Assembly (NCBI RefSeq): GCF_003977615.1
Contig: NZ_RYZR01000006.1
Span: 248,001-312,000, forward strand
Direction of reading: 5' to 3'
Length of the DNA: 64,000 nucleotides
Source of the DNA: Dyella dinghuensis
Lineage (GTDB): Bacteria > Pseudomonadota > Gammaproteobacteria > Xanthomonadales > Rhodanobacteraceae
The notes beneath the pieces were generated by a model that was not told the DNA's origin, made no database searches, and was given only the letters and a program-made list of their open reading frames with translations. The stretch's first letter is position 1. Each line of letters opens with the position of its first letter. Made by a program: the position numbers and the translations under genes. Shown here piece after piece: positions 54,026 through 62,996 of the stretch.

Positions 54026-55102
54026 TTATGAGAGCGCCTGCTCCAGCTCGCTTTTCAGCACCTGCATCAGTGCGCGCGTTGGCATGGCGCGTGCGAGCGG
54101 CGCGCCCTGGCCTGCCCATTGGGCACCGTAGCCTGTCTGTCCCGCCGCTTTGCCTGCGGCGTTGAGCGCTTTGCCTGCATCATATGCGGTGGGATAGTCG
54201 GGGATGCTTTCGTCAGACACCGTGGTGCCCAGTCGCGTGAAGTCGTTGGCGAGGCTACGTGCGGGGCGCCCGGAAATCGCGCGCGTCATGATCGTGTGAT
54301 ACGCCGCGTCGCTGAAAAGCCGCTCTCGATAACCTGCATCGGCGAGCGATTCATCGGTCGCGATGAATGCGGTGCCCATTTGCACAGCGCTTGCGCCGAG
54401 TGACAACGCTGCAGCGATACCAGCACCATCCATGATGCCACCCGCCGCAATCACGGGAAGATCGACTTGCTGTACCAGCACGCGCGTCAACGCGAGCGTT
54501 CCGAACCGGCTGTCTTCCACGTCAGGATCGAACATGCCGCGATGACCGCCTGCTTCATAACCCTGCGCGACGATGGCATCGATATCTGCGGCCTTGATGG
54601 CCTTCGCTTCGTCCAGATTGGTCGCGGTGGCGAGTAACACAATACCTGCGCGATGCAGCGCTTCAATCTGTGGCCGAGGCGGCAAGCCAAAGTGAAAGCT
54701 CACTGCCTTGGGCTTTTCCTCAACGAGCATGGCGAGCATGTCGCTATCGCTGAGGAACGAGGTGTAAATCTCGTGCAACGCACTGGGTGGTGCGGCACCG
54801 GCGCGCTCGAACTGTGGACGCAAACGTTCGATCCAGGCCGCCTCTTTCTGTGCATTTGCGCGTGCAGGCTGGTGAACGAATACGTTGACGTTGAGCGGCC
54901 CGTTGCTTTCTTTGCGAAACTGATGAATCGCTTCGCGTGCTTTGGCGGCATTCATCGCGCCGACACCAAGCGAACCCAGGCCGCCGCTTTCACTGACGGC
55001 TGCCGCCATGGCGGGCGAGGATAGGCCTGCCATCGGCGCCTGGATGATGGGAACCGTGATGCCAAGCTGATCGAGCAAACGACGGGAGTGGTTCATCGTC
55101 AT
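54026..55102 (-). CDS. nitronate monooxygenase (NMO) family flavoprotein
   Basis: FMN-dependent enzyme of 358 residues with a TIM-barrel fold. It oxidises alkyl nitronates such as propionate-3-nitronate. Visible motifs are PIIQAPMAGLSSPAMAAAVS at the N-terminus, VNVFVHQPARAN, the active-site block QGYEAGGHRGMF with the catalytic His, VIAAGGIMDG and SAVQMGTAFIATDE for phosphate binding of FMN. AGGAG is 9 bp before the ATG at 55102; the frame extends 13 codons further. Monocistronic, with its own terminator. It fits the window's theme of small-molecule detoxification. Confidence 0.92.
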   Translation of the reverse strand: MTMNHSRRLLDQLGITVPIIQAPMAGLSSPAMAAAVSESGGLGSLGVGAMNAAKAREAIHQFRKESNGPLNVNVFVHQPARANAQKEAAWIERLRPQFERAGAAPPSALHEIYTSFLSDSDMLAMLVEEKPKAVSFHFGLPPRPQIEALHRAGIVLLATATNLDEAKAIKAADIDAIVAQGYEAGGHRGMFDPDVEDSRFGTLALTRVLVQQVDLPVIAAGGIMDGAGIAAALSLGASAVQMGTAFIATDESLADAGYRERLFSDAAYHTIMTRAISGRPARSLANDFTRLGTTVSDESIPDYPTAYDAGKALNAAGKAAGQTGYGAQWAGQGAPLARAMPTRALMQVLKSELEQALS

Positions 55103-55245
55103 ACGCTTTATCTCCTGCTGCCTTGTGCGAGCTGGAGTCACTTTAGGCGTGCAGCTCGCACGAGCGAAGACCTATCGTACGGGATTCAGTCTTCCGATTC
55201 GCGAAACAATGTCGATGACGCGTAAAAGACGCACGCTGCGCATCT

Positions 55246-56415
55246 TTACGGCGTTTCTTTGTTATCCGCCCACGGCGCGTAGATCCAGCAATTGTCGTAG
55301 AACCGTTGCAGCGATTCCTTCACGCCGGTGACTTCGTACGCAAAACCGTAGCGGAAGGCACTGTTGCGATCCGCCACCCAGGCACCGAGCGCTTGTGCGC
55401 GGACGATGCTCGTCAGCTGGTTGGCCGGATACGTGCGGTTGAGAACAACGGTGTCGTTGTCGAGCGTTAACGTCGTGGTCTGTGCCGGCATCAGTTCCTT
55501 CTGATTGAGCTCGAAGTAAGAACGGACACCGTGTGAAACGACTTGTCTTGCCTGCACGGCACCGATAGTGCTGTAGGCAGCAAGATCGATGTTCCCTCGC
55601 TTGCAGAGCATGGTGATGCGATGCTCGCCGTTGCGATCGGTCTGTTTGAGTTCCAGGAAAGGTGCGCCCGATTCGAGCCGATACGTCGCGCTAAGAAAAA
55701 GACGGCCGTTGTTGGCCAGTCCCGTTGCCAACATCTGATCGGCGCTCAACCAGACTTCGCCGTTACCGGTCGTCGATGACGATTGCGCCAGCATCTTGGA
55801 ATTGATGCCCATGTCCTGCAAATAGGTCGCTACCGGGTCTGGTGCCTGCGCTGTCTGACTGGCGTCGCCGGATTTGGGATCGGCGATGTAATGCATGGGA
55901 AATCCGATGCGATCGCTACCCGCCGGTGCCCAGCGGTAAACGCCGCCCAGATAGGCGTATGCGCATGCATCCGAGCAGATCGCCGTTTTGACGGTGGATG
56001 ATGCAGAGCGAAGTTTCGGTCTTGGCGTACCGAGATGCGTCACCATCGAACCGGATCGGAACAATCTGCCAAGCGCGATGCCTGCGTTGATGTCGCCGCC
56101 GGTGGAATTCAAATAGATATCCGAGCCATTCGGAATCTTGCCCGACTTCACCATGGCTTCGAGACGACCGGGCGCATTCGCATCGATGGTGCCGTAGATG
56201 TAAACCTGCGGCACCTTCGTTACCTGTAGCGTCAGGCGATCATCGTTGACCTGGATGGACAATTCGCCGGAGGCCTGTCCTTGCAGCACGTTGCTGCTCG
56301 CACGCATGGCTTGTGCAGGATTCATGCATGCCATCAGCAGCATGGCCGCATAACCGAGGGATACGCGCCAGCCAGTGCGCCAGCGGAAGGGTTCGTGGGC
56401 GTAACGGTGCGGCAC
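55246..56415 (-). CDS. periplasmic ClpP/crotonase-fold protein (COG3904-like)
   Basis: Exported protein of about 389 residues. A hydrophobic signal (LGYAAMLLMACMNPAQA) is followed by a ClpP-like fold: VYIYGTIDANAPG, then YLNSTGGDINAGIALGRLF and CSDACAYAYLGGVYRW, the pattern of COG3904 predicted periplasmic proteins, in which a Ser in the CxSAC region replaces the usual protease nucleophile. The remaining 200 residues are beta-rich and unassigned. I favour the GTG at 56415 because AAGGA precedes it and it gives a proper signal peptide; the frame is open to an ATG at 56556 without a ribosome-binding site. Substrate unknown. Confidence 0.7.
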   Translation of the reverse strand: MPHRYAHEPFRWRTGWRVSLGYAAMLLMACMNPAQAMRASSNVLQGQASGELSIQVNDDRLTLQVTKVPQVYIYGTIDANAPGRLEAMVKSGKIPNGSDIYLNSTGGDINAGIALGRLFRSGSMVTHLGTPRPKLRSASSTVKTAICSDACAYAYLGGVYRWAPAGSDRIGFPMHYIADPKSGDASQTAQAPDPVATYLQDMGINSKMLAQSSSTTGNGEVWLSADQMLATGLANNGRLFLSATYRLESGAPFLELKQTDRNGEHRITMLCKRGNIDLAAYSTIGAVQARQVVSHGVRSYFELNQKELMPAQTTTLTLDNDTVVLNRTYPANQLTSIVRAQALGAWVADRNSAFRYGFAYEVTGVKESLQRFYDNCWIYAPWADNKETP

Positions 56416-56556
56416 AGCCAATCCTTCTTCCAAGACCGCGAAGTGTCCCTTGCGCTGGATGTCCTGTAGGTGAATACAGCTCGCATCCGACGCCTGGCCC
56501 TTGATGTTCAAAGACTTAGGAATGAGCGACCGCGCATTCGGCGATGGCGTCGACAT

Positions 56557-57011
56557 CGGCTGGAACCAGCGCCAATCCTTCTCTTCGAGAACACTTCAAC
56601 GGGAATACCGTTGCCTAAAAGATTCGCAAGTCGTCATGACGACTAGCAACGCGCATCACTCCATCCTCACATTCGCGGTGACGTTATCCATGACGCGAAT
56701 GGAACGGTGGCCGCGATCACAGACACCGATCGTCAGTTTGAGGACAAGTAGCACTCGGCGGCTTATAAGCGGATGGCGGTCGAGTTGTCGTCGCAGAGGC
56801 CGCGCGTGTCGGGATGCATGGTGATCGTGCTCTCACATCCGCGTCATGAGTGACGCATCGCGCACTTTTTTTAAGCACGAATCATGCCCTAAATCCTAAA
56901 GATTGCGCACGAGTTTCCTAAGGTAAGAAGCCCATCACAGTTTTTCTCCTCTAGAATGTTCATCGTAGTGAAGACAACTTATCTCACCAGCATCGAAGAC
57001 AGGGGGGCCTG
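56557..57011. other. intergenic region with inverted repeat and orphan terminator
   Basis: About 455 bases between two divergent genes. CATTCGCG (56670-56677) and CGCGAATG (56694-56701) are perfect arms. A plus-strand hairpin with a T-run at 56841-56872 ends no known gene. Together these suggest a small plus-strand RNA of about 200-300 bases, unproven. The A/T-rich stretch 56875-56995 should contain the promoter of the gene at 57012. Confidence 0.45.
56841..56872 (+). terminator. orphan intrinsic terminator
   Basis: GCGTCA-TGAG-TGACGC (56841-56856), flanked by a weaker outer pairing of GTGC (56827-56830) with GCAC (56862-56865), is followed by seven T residues. No plus-strand gene ends upstream. 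Confidence 0.55.
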
Positions 57012-58121
57012 ATGATCGAGCTGGAAATTCAGGGTCTCTCGGAAACACGAGAGGGCCTTCTTATCGACGTCGGCAGGTCCGTCGTCGCGAGTGGATTTAC
57101 CTTGCAACGTCAACGTCTGACGCAGGACGTCAATGGCGTGTTGCTGACCATGGTCGTGCGCGGACCGGAGCGCAAACAGCGTGCACTCGAAGCGGCGCTG
57201 GATGCGAATGAGCGTCTGCTCAGCTTCCACACGTATCCGTTCGAGGACGGCACAGCGAAGCCGCACTACGCAGCAGCGCGCACCTTTGCGCGACCGCCGG
57301 TTGCGCCGGCGCCGGTACCTGTCGTCGAAACAGTTGCCGTGGCGGCAGCGGCTGCAGTGCCCAAACAGGCTGCCGTTGCGGCCGTTGGCGCGGCTGCGGC
57401 TGTCGCGGTGATTGCGCCAGAAATGGCGCAGGCCGTGGTTGCATCCGTGGCGTCTCCCGCACCACGTGTGGCCCCGGTGGCAAAACTTTTTGCCGACACG
57501 CCTGTTCTTCCTTCTGTGCCTGAAAGGGTGAAGCCGGAAGTGGCCCCCGTCGTCGTGGGGGCACCCGCACCGCAAGAGGAAGAACCCGAACCGGAATTCG
57601 TCTTCTACACACCGCGCGCGGCGGCGCCGGCAGCGGCGGCGGTGGTTGCCGATCCGTATGTCGAAGTGGTTCCGCTCGGTCCGGACGAAGATGCCGTGGA
57701 AAAGGTCGTGCCGAAGCTGTTGAACGGCTATCCGCAGATTTTCCATTGTCTGCATTCGCTGGAAAGCTCGGTGGCGCCGGGTGCGCGCGAATCGTCGCTG
57801 CTGTTGGCGGGTCAGCGCACGGGTACGTGGGTGTTTGAACGCGATTACAAACCCAGCGCGAAACTCAGCCTCGAAGACGCGATGGAGCGCATCGGCATCC
57901 CTGCTCTACGCGCGCTGGCAGACGTCGAATACGTGGGCGGACAGCTGCGCATCCGCAACAGCCCGTTGTGCAAGGAAGGCGGTCGTTCCAGCTGCCAATT
58001 CTTCATCGGCTATCTGGAAGGACTGCTTGGGCCTCTTCTCGCCTCAGGCAGTCTCTCGACCTTCCCACTCGGCTGCTGCAGTTACGGCGGCGATGCCTGC
58101 GTGCTCGCCATATCCGAGTGA
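57012..58121 (+). CDS. three-part protein: ACT-like, Ala/Pro/Val linker, Cys-rich V4R-like domain
   Basis: Cytoplasmic protein of 369 residues. Residues 1-75 look like an ACT-type beta-alpha-beta domain (IELEIQGLSETREGLLIDVG; GVLLTMVVRGPERKQRALEA). About 80-215 is a low-complexity Ala/Pro/Val linker, similar in style to TonB or translocator linkers. The C-terminal 150 residues are compact: FHCLHSLESSVAPGARESS, a central helix, then SPLCKEGGRSSCQFFIGYLE and LGCCSYGGDACVLAI, with five or more cysteines resembling V4R/heme-NO-type domains that bind small ligands or metal. I do not recognise a named family. AGGGGGG precedes the ATG. Monocistronic, as far as can be seen. Confidence 0.75.
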   Translation: MIELEIQGLSETREGLLIDVGRSVVASGFTLQRQRLTQDVNGVLLTMVVRGPERKQRALEAALDANERLLSFHTYPFEDGTAKPHYAAARTFARPPVAPAPVPVVETVAVAAAAAVPKQAAVAAVGAAAAVAVIAPEMAQAVVASVASPAPRVAPVAKLFADTPVLPSVPERVKPEVAPVVVGAPAPQEEEPEPEFVFYTPRAAAPAAAAVVADPYVEVVPLGPDEDAVEKVVPKLLNGYPQIFHCLHSLESSVAPGARESSLLLAGQRTGTWVFERDYKPSAKLSLEDAMERIGIPALRALADVEYVGGQLRIRNSPLCKEGGRSSCQFFIGYLEGLLGPLLASGSLSTFPLGCCSYGGDACVLAISE

Positions 58122-58225
58122 GACGGCCGTTTTCCAGCGGACTTATTGCCACATTGACCACGCTCACCATCTGACGAGCTGGTAAGATCCCCGTTGCGGG
58201 TGTCCCCGCATGGTCGGGAAAGGTT

Positions 58226-58612
58226 GTGGTTCGTCTGAAGACTTCACGCGTGTATGTTGCGTGGCTGGCGATGCTGGCCATGGCGCTTATTGTCGTGATG
58301 CCCGCGATTTCGCGGGTAATGCCGATGACGGTCGCGATGCCCGGCATGGATGCGCCCTGCCCTCAGCACGATCATCACGCGTCGGCGCAGCATCCGGATT
58401 CGCCCAGCGCACCCGCCGATCCGATGGAACGTTGCGGTTATTGCGTTCTGCTGAGCCACACGCCGCTTCTTACCGCAAGCGTCATCATCCATGTCGTACC
58501 AGCAGCGCCGAATGTTGCCGCGCCGGTAGTTGCACTTCCTGTCGACAGGTCTGATACGCCGCAGCTAAGCGCAGATCCGCGCGGACCACCGGCCGTCACG
58601 CTGACAGCCTGA
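58226..58612 (+). CDS. DUF2946-type small exported protein
   Basis: Protein of 128 residues with one N-terminal hydrophobic helix (VAWLAMLAMALIVVMPAI), then a His/Cys block: APCPQHDHHASAQHP and ERCGYCVLLSHTPLL. This pattern matches DUF2946, small proteins that often sit beside copper uptake or resistance genes; metal handling is inferred. The start is uncertain: I use the GTG at 58226, but AAAGG lies only 2 bp before it, and a GTG at 58250 is possible. It precedes the CATCGC outer-membrane protein and a TlpA-like gene on the same strand, suggesting a joint copper or thiol-redox role. Confidence 0.65.
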   Translation: MVRLKTSRVYVAWLAMLAMALIVVMPAISRVMPMTVAMPGMDAPCPQHDHHASAQHPDSPSAPADPMERCGYCVLLSHTPLLTASVIIHVVPAAPNVAAPVVALPVDRSDTPQLSADPRGPPAVTLTA

Positions 58613-58621
58613 CGCATAGAC

Positions 58622-58656
58622 TCGCGACGCATTCGTCGCGACTGTTCGTCGTTTTT
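58622..58656 (+). terminator. hairpin after the DUF2946 gene
   Basis: TCGCGACG (58622-58629) pairs perfectly with CGTCGCGA (58634-58641) around CATT. A T-run comes 10 bases later, so it may be a weak terminator or an attenuator before the next gene. Confidence 0.55.
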
Positions 58657-58794
58657 ATCTCGGTATCTATCGGTGCGAGTTCTCGCCGCGCATGGTCATT
58701 GAGCCACGGCGCGCGTGCTCCGTGATAAGCCGCCCTATGCGCTTGGCGTGCGATCCCTATCAATGGAGCGCCGCCAATTCTGGAGTTTGTGTTC

Positions 58795-59940
58795 ATGCGC
58801 GCCATGAATTCGTTGGACCCGTTCGTTACACGATGCAAGTGCTCTGCGGGATGTTCGTCGTCCCGATGCTGTAAAGATTCGTCTCGCTCCATCCGCACCA
58901 TCGCAGCCGTCATGGGTTTGTCTGCCATTGGGCTGCTTCCGCAAGCTGCGCAGGCATGCGCAACGTGCGGTTGTACGTTGAGCACGGATGCCGCAACCGG
59001 TTATTCCTCGGCATCCGGCTGGCGCATCAATATCGATTACACCTTCATCAATCAGAATCAGTTGCGTAGCGGCAGCAGCAGGGCGACACCGCAACAGGTG
59101 GTCAATCAGCCCTCCGATGCCTCGCTCGGTGGTGGTGAAATCGAGAAGGGCACCATCAATCGTTACATCAACGTATCGGCGACGTATCGTTTCAACCCGG
59201 ATTGGGGTGTGACGCTTCTAGTGCCCTATGTCACGCGCGACCACGAAACATACGGCACACAGCTTGCGCCCTACACGCCCGTCGAAACGGCATCCGATCA
59301 GATCAGCGGCGCGCATGTTTCAGGTATTGGCGATGCGAAAATCATCGCCAGTTATCAGGGGTTTTTGCCAACGCACAATCTGGGCGTGCAATTCGGCGTG
59401 AAGCTTCCGACGGGTAACTACGGCGGTCAGGCGGAGGACGGAAATCTGGTTGGCCATCCGGTGACATTCAACACCGGGCCCAATCTCGGCCAATCGCTGG
59501 ACACCAGCCTGCAGGCTGGCACGGGCAGCACCGATCTCATCGTTGGCGGCTACTACTTCCAGCCCGTCAGCCAGAATTTCGACGCGTTCGTGAACGGGCA
59601 ATTCCAGGCTGCTGTGAAAGAGAATCTGGATACGCCAGGTGCCGATTATCGTCCGGGCAATCTCGCCACCGTCAGTTTTGGCGTGCGTTACGAAGCGCAC
59701 GCCAACTGGGTGCCGCAGCTTCAGATCAACTGGCTGCACAAAATGGCAGACCAGGGCTTTCTGGCCGACAGGCCCGATACCGAGGGTACCGTGGCGTATC
59801 TCAGCCCCGGCATCAGCGGCAGCGTAAGCAAAAATTTACAGGTTTATGCCTTCGTCCAGGTGCCGATCTACAGCCATTTGCAGGGATATCAGCTGTTTCC
59901 GGGCTGGACCGGAACAGTGGGCGTGAGCATGAAACTCTGA
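58795..59940 (+). CDS. outer-membrane beta-barrel protein with CATCGC motif
   Basis: Predicted exported beta-barrel of 381 residues. A Cys-rich N-region (CKCSAGCSSSRCCKD) precedes a hydrophobic signal (IAAVMGLSAIGLLPQAAQA) and then a mature start CATCGCTLS with three closely spaced cysteines. The rest alternates polar and hydrophobic residues in barrel fashion (INVSATYRFNPDWGVTLLVP; NLQVYAFVQVPIYS), with LPTGNYGG turns like the MetA/phenol-degradation transporter group. GGAG at 58782-58785 supports the ATG at 58795. The next gene is a TlpA-like thioredoxin, and the N-terminal cysteines are a plausible substrate or metal site (inference). Confidence 0.75.
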   Translation: MRAMNSLDPFVTRCKCSAGCSSSRCCKDSSRSIRTIAAVMGLSAIGLLPQAAQACATCGCTLSTDAATGYSSASGWRINIDYTFINQNQLRSGSSRATPQQVVNQPSDASLGGGEIEKGTINRYINVSATYRFNPDWGVTLLVPYVTRDHETYGTQLAPYTPVETASDQISGAHVSGIGDAKIIASYQGFLPTHNLGVQFGVKLPTGNYGGQAEDGNLVGHPVTFNTGPNLGQSLDTSLQAGTGSTDLIVGGYYFQPVSQNFDAFVNGQFQAAVKENLDTPGADYRPGNLATVSFGVRYEAHANWVPQLQINWLHKMADQGFLADRPDTEGTVAYLSPGISGSVSKNLQVYAFVQVPIYSHLQGYQLFPGWTGTVGVSMKL

Positions 59941-60019
59941 CCCGCCAGGATCGACGCGTTACAATGGGCGCTGCCGCACATGCGGCAGCGTCGTTCAAAA
60001 ACTCATAGAGCTTTTCACG

Positions 60020-60571
60020 ATGTCCAGAAAGACCAGCCACACATTGCGATACTTGCTTGCGGCTCTGGCGATAACACTTGCCAGCACGTCGCTGTACGCC
60101 AACGATCTCGCTGTCGGGCAGCCCGCCCCGCCGATCACGATGACTACGCTGGATGGCAAGCACATCGACCTGAAGGATCTGCGCGGCAAAGTCGTCATCG
60201 TCACGTTCTGGGCGACATGGTGCGATCCGTGCCGCGAAGAATTGCCGCTGCTTTCGCAATACGCACAGCAGCACGCGAAAGACGGTCTTGTCGTACTCGG
60301 CTTCAGTCTCGATACGCCGGATCAACTCGATCAGGTGCGCAGCGTTGCGAACAACCTGAGCTTTCCAGTGGGATTGCTGGGCGATCCGCACGTGCCCGGT
60401 TATGGCCGCATCTGGCATCTTCCCGTGAGTTTCACGATCGATCGCGAAGGCCGACTGGTCGATAACGGCTGGAAAGACAAAGAGCCGGAGTGGACGCAGG
60501 AACAGCTCGATAAAGTGATCACACCGTTGCTGAGCCAACAGCACGAAACGGCGACCAACTATTCGCCTTGA
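60020..60571 (+). CDS. TlpA/ResA-like periplasmic thioredoxin
   Basis: Exported thiol-disulfide reductase of 183 residues. The signal peptide is about 1-27 (LLAALAITLASTSLYA). The thioredoxin domain has the redox pair Cys68-Asp-Pro-Cys71 in FWATWCDPCREELPLL and the cis-proline in HLPVSFTID. This family keeps periplasmic cysteines reduced for cytochrome c maturation or copper insertion. It lies 79 bp after the CATCGC outer-membrane protein and in line with the DUF2946 gene, so a role with those cysteine-rich proteins is likely but inferred. It ends at a long hairpin. Confidence 0.9.
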   Translation: MSRKTSHTLRYLLAALAITLASTSLYANDLAVGQPAPPITMTTLDGKHIDLKDLRGKVVIVTFWATWCDPCREELPLLSQYAQQHAKDGLVVLGFSLDTPDQLDQVRSVANNLSFPVGLLGDPHVPGYGRIWHLPVSFTIDREGRLVDNGWKDKEPEWTQEQLDKVITPLLSQQHETATNYSP

Positions 60572-60586
60572 GAGTTGGGTTGAGGT

Positions 60587-60630
60587 GCGGCTCGTGCCAG
60601 CGAGCAACCCCGCCTGCGGGTACGAGCCGC
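60587..60630. repeat. REP-like hairpin between convergent genes
   Basis: GCGGCTCGT (60587-60595) and ACGAGCCGC (60622-60630) are perfect arms and pairing continues inward for three more base pairs, one of them G-U. It lies between the TlpA stop and the end of the acid phosphatase gene and may terminate both. Confidence 0.7.
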
Positions 60631-60649
60631 CTTGCAAAGTCGGTGCCGA

Positions 60650-61972
60650 TCAGTTGCTGCTCTTGGATGTTATGCGGCTTACCAGATCGACAAAACGATC
60701 AAGCGGACAATCGTATCCCGGCGTTGATCGACTGCAGCCCGGAATAAAAACGGGCGCTTGTTCCGGCGAATGTTGCAGATCCAACGGCGTGCTTTGACGC
60801 ATCTGCTCCAGACTTTGGCTGACGTAATACGCGCGCACCGTATATTGGCGTGTCTTGGCAACACGACGCAGCTCGAACACCAGCGCACCGCCTGTGAAAG
60901 TTGGATCGACCGGCTGCTCCGGCAGCATCCAGTGCAGATCGAGCAAGCCAGCCAGGGTTTCGATATTCGTATCGTGTCCAACCAGGAACATGAACTTCGC
61001 GCCCGGTTTGCCGATCGCGCCTGTTACGGGCTTTGACTGCGTACTTTGTTGAAGCGTTGCCGCAATGCGCGTCGCCAGATTTCCAGCATAAGCTTTTGCC
61101 ACCGCCGGTGTGCGCTCGCTGACATCGCTGTAGCTGGAATGTAGAGCGAGCAGTTGCCCAAGCTTGATAGGCGTGATGTTTCCCCACGCCACGTCAGACA
61201 TAGGCATACCTTCGACGTATTCGAGGAAGAAATTCTCCGCGAACGTCGACGCGTTGTGCAACGGCGACTTGATGCTGATCAAGCCGTCGCCGCTTGCAGC
61301 TGCGATGGACGAATCCTGATCCATCAACACTTTTTTGCCGTTCGTTTGTGCCGCCGTGCAACTACCCGGTGCACAACCGAGCAACACGCTTTGCATGTCG
61401 GCCAGCAATCCTGCGTTGGCTGCTGCCAAATGCGCAGGATCGTTGCCGGTGCGACCGAGAACTGCGGCAACGGCCAGCTCTCGATCCGCGTCGCTCGCGT
61501 TTGAAAAATCGTGCGAGAAAAGCGCATCAGAGCCGCGCTTCGGGGCGGCATGAACATCCAGTGCGCAATGGGCATCGAACCCGTCCACAAGACCGTGCGC
61601 CGATTCCAGCGTGCGTTCTTCGTCGTCAGCCGTCACATAGATCGACGCCGGATTGAGACATCCATTCGCGGGCAACAACCCAGCGTCCGCGTAGTAGGCG
61701 CGATACCAGCCACCCATCATCGTCATCAATTGCTTGCCATGCGGCGTGAGATAACCCGGCTCTACGGACCACTTCGGCCACGGCTTGGATGAATAGACAT
61801 CCTGCGCGCCCGGCTTGGCGGTGGGAGACCGCACGCCGTGACGACTGAGCACGATCACCATCTGAAGATCGCCATCTGCCGGAGCGCCTACAGCTGCGTT
61901 CCCAAATACGCCAAACGCCGCGATCACCACGACGTAAAGCGCGCGAGCACCCCACTGCCGAAACATCATCAT
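60650..61972 (-). CDS. periplasmic histidine acid phosphatase (AppA/Agp-like)
   Basis: Exported acid phosphatase of 440 residues, of the two-domain histidine acid phosphatase family (phytases, glucose-1-phosphatases). The signal peptide ends near residue 30 (VVVIAAFGVFGNAAVGA). The catalytic RHGVRSP is at 44-50, with His45 as phosphate acceptor, and the proton-donor motif HDTN occurs near 331, as in AppA phytase. GGAGG is better spaced for the ATG at 61972 than for the one at 61978; the frame extends further upstream. It follows the YncE-like gene by 28 bp, so it belongs to the TonB-receptor operon. Substrate likely phytate or sugar phosphate. Confidence 0.9.
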   Translation of the reverse strand: MMMFRQWGARALYVVVIAAFGVFGNAAVGAPADGDLQMVIVLSRHGVRSPTAKPGAQDVYSSKPWPKWSVEPGYLTPHGKQLMTMMGGWYRAYYADAGLLPANGCLNPASIYVTADDEERTLESAHGLVDGFDAHCALDVHAAPKRGSDALFSHDFSNASDADRELAVAAVLGRTGNDPAHLAAANAGLLADMQSVLLGCAPGSCTAAQTNGKKVLMDQDSSIAAASGDGLISIKSPLHNASTFAENFFLEYVEGMPMSDVAWGNITPIKLGQLLALHSSYSDVSERTPAVAKAYAGNLATRIAATLQQSTQSKPVTGAIGKPGAKFMFLVGHDTNIETLAGLLDLHWMLPEQPVDPTFTGGALVFELRRVAKTRQYTVRAYYVSQSLEQMRQSTPLDLQHSPEQAPVFIPGCSRSTPGYDCPLDRFVDLVSRITSKSSN

Positions 61973-62000
61973 GAGCATGGACCTCCGCAACTCGCCTGCT

Positions 62001-62996
62001 TCAATGCGTACCGACGACCAGCACGCCAAACGTACCCTGCGGTGCCTTGGCGCCTGCCGTGACATCCGGCGCCGCCAGATAGACGCGATGCGTGCCGGAG
62101 TCCACCGCCAGCGTTCGTGCATTCGCAGCCGTGGCGAGGTTGGCGACGACCGAATAATGATCAGCATCATCCTGATGCACGATCGTCAACGTGCCATCCG
62201 CATTGGAACTGAAGACGTTCGACGTTCCCGCATCGTAACCCGCCGCATCCGGATCGCTACCGATGGTTTGTACCGATACCTGATGACCGTCCGTCGCATC
62301 CAGCACCACCATTTTCTGATTGGCGCATACCGAGAAGAGCCGCTTGTGTGTCACATCGATAGCCAAGCCGGTCGGACCATCGCACGGCGCCAGCGGCCAC
62401 GTTGCCAGTACCTTGCCTGCTTTTGCGTCGATTTCGGCGATCTGCGACTTGTCTTCGAGATTGACGTAGATGCGACCGTTGTCGTCCGTCACCGCAAATT
62501 CCGGTTTGCCTGGCAGCGCGACAGTGCCGGTTTCCTTCTTGGAGACCGGATCAATCAGACTCGCACTGTTGCTGTGACCGTTGAAAGTCCAAAGCTTCGC
62601 GGTAGCCTGATCGAAGAGCATCCCATCCGGACCCTTGCCGCTGAGGGCAATGGCGGGAAGCGGCTTGAGCGTCATCAGATCGAAGGGCAGCACGCTGTTG
62701 TCGTGGCCGCTGGTGACGTAGCCCTGATGCTGATCGGGCAGCACAACGACACGATGTGCGCCGTTTACGCCTGCTACTTCGCCGACGAGTTTGCCTGTCT
62801 GGGTATCCATCACCATCACGCGATTGCCACGCGCAATATAAAGGCGCTGTGCGGCGCCATCGAGCGTCAGATAGTCCCACTTGCCCGCGCCGCCAAGTAC
62901 GTGGCGATCCAGAACAGCATAGTTCGTTGACGATGCAGCGGCTGTGCATGCTGCGGCGACGGCAAGCGTCATGACGGTGACGAGAATTCGCTTCAT
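62001..62996 (-). CDS. YncE-like secreted beta-propeller protein
   Basis: Exported protein of 331 residues. The signal peptide is about 1-20 (ILVTVMTLAVAAACTA). The body is made of repeated propeller blades of the 40-residue YncE/YVTN type: RLYIARGNRVMVMDTQTGKL, AKLWTFNGHSNSASLIDPVS, GRIYVNLEDKSQIAEIDAKA. Such proteins bind DNA, heme or small ligands in the periplasm, mostly without known role. It is the middle gene of the cluster: the TonB receptor ends 122 bp upstream and the acid phosphatase starts 28 bp downstream. A role as periplasmic accessory to substrate uptake is inferred. Confidence 0.85.
   Translation of the reverse strand: MKRILVTVMTLAVAAACTAAASSTNYAVLDRHVLGGAGKWDYLTLDGAAQRLYIARGNRVMVMDTQTGKLVGEVAGVNGAHRVVVLPDQHQGYVTSGHDNSVLPFDLMTLKPLPAIALSGKGPDGMLFDQATAKLWTFNGHSNSASLIDPVSKKETGTVALPGKPEFAVTDDNGRIYVNLEDKSQIAEIDAKAGKVLATWPLAPCDGPTGLAIDVTHKRLFSVCANQKMVVLDATDGHQVSVQTIGSDPDAAGYDAGTSNVFSSNADGTLTIVHQDDADHYSVVANLATAANARTLAVDSGTHRVYLAAPDVTAGAKAPQGTFGVLVVGTH

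Noticed and set aside
61971-62930. 319-codon plus-strand frame opposite the YncE-like gene
   Set aside because: It lacks a ribosome-binding site and protein character; the propeller repeats are on the minus strand.
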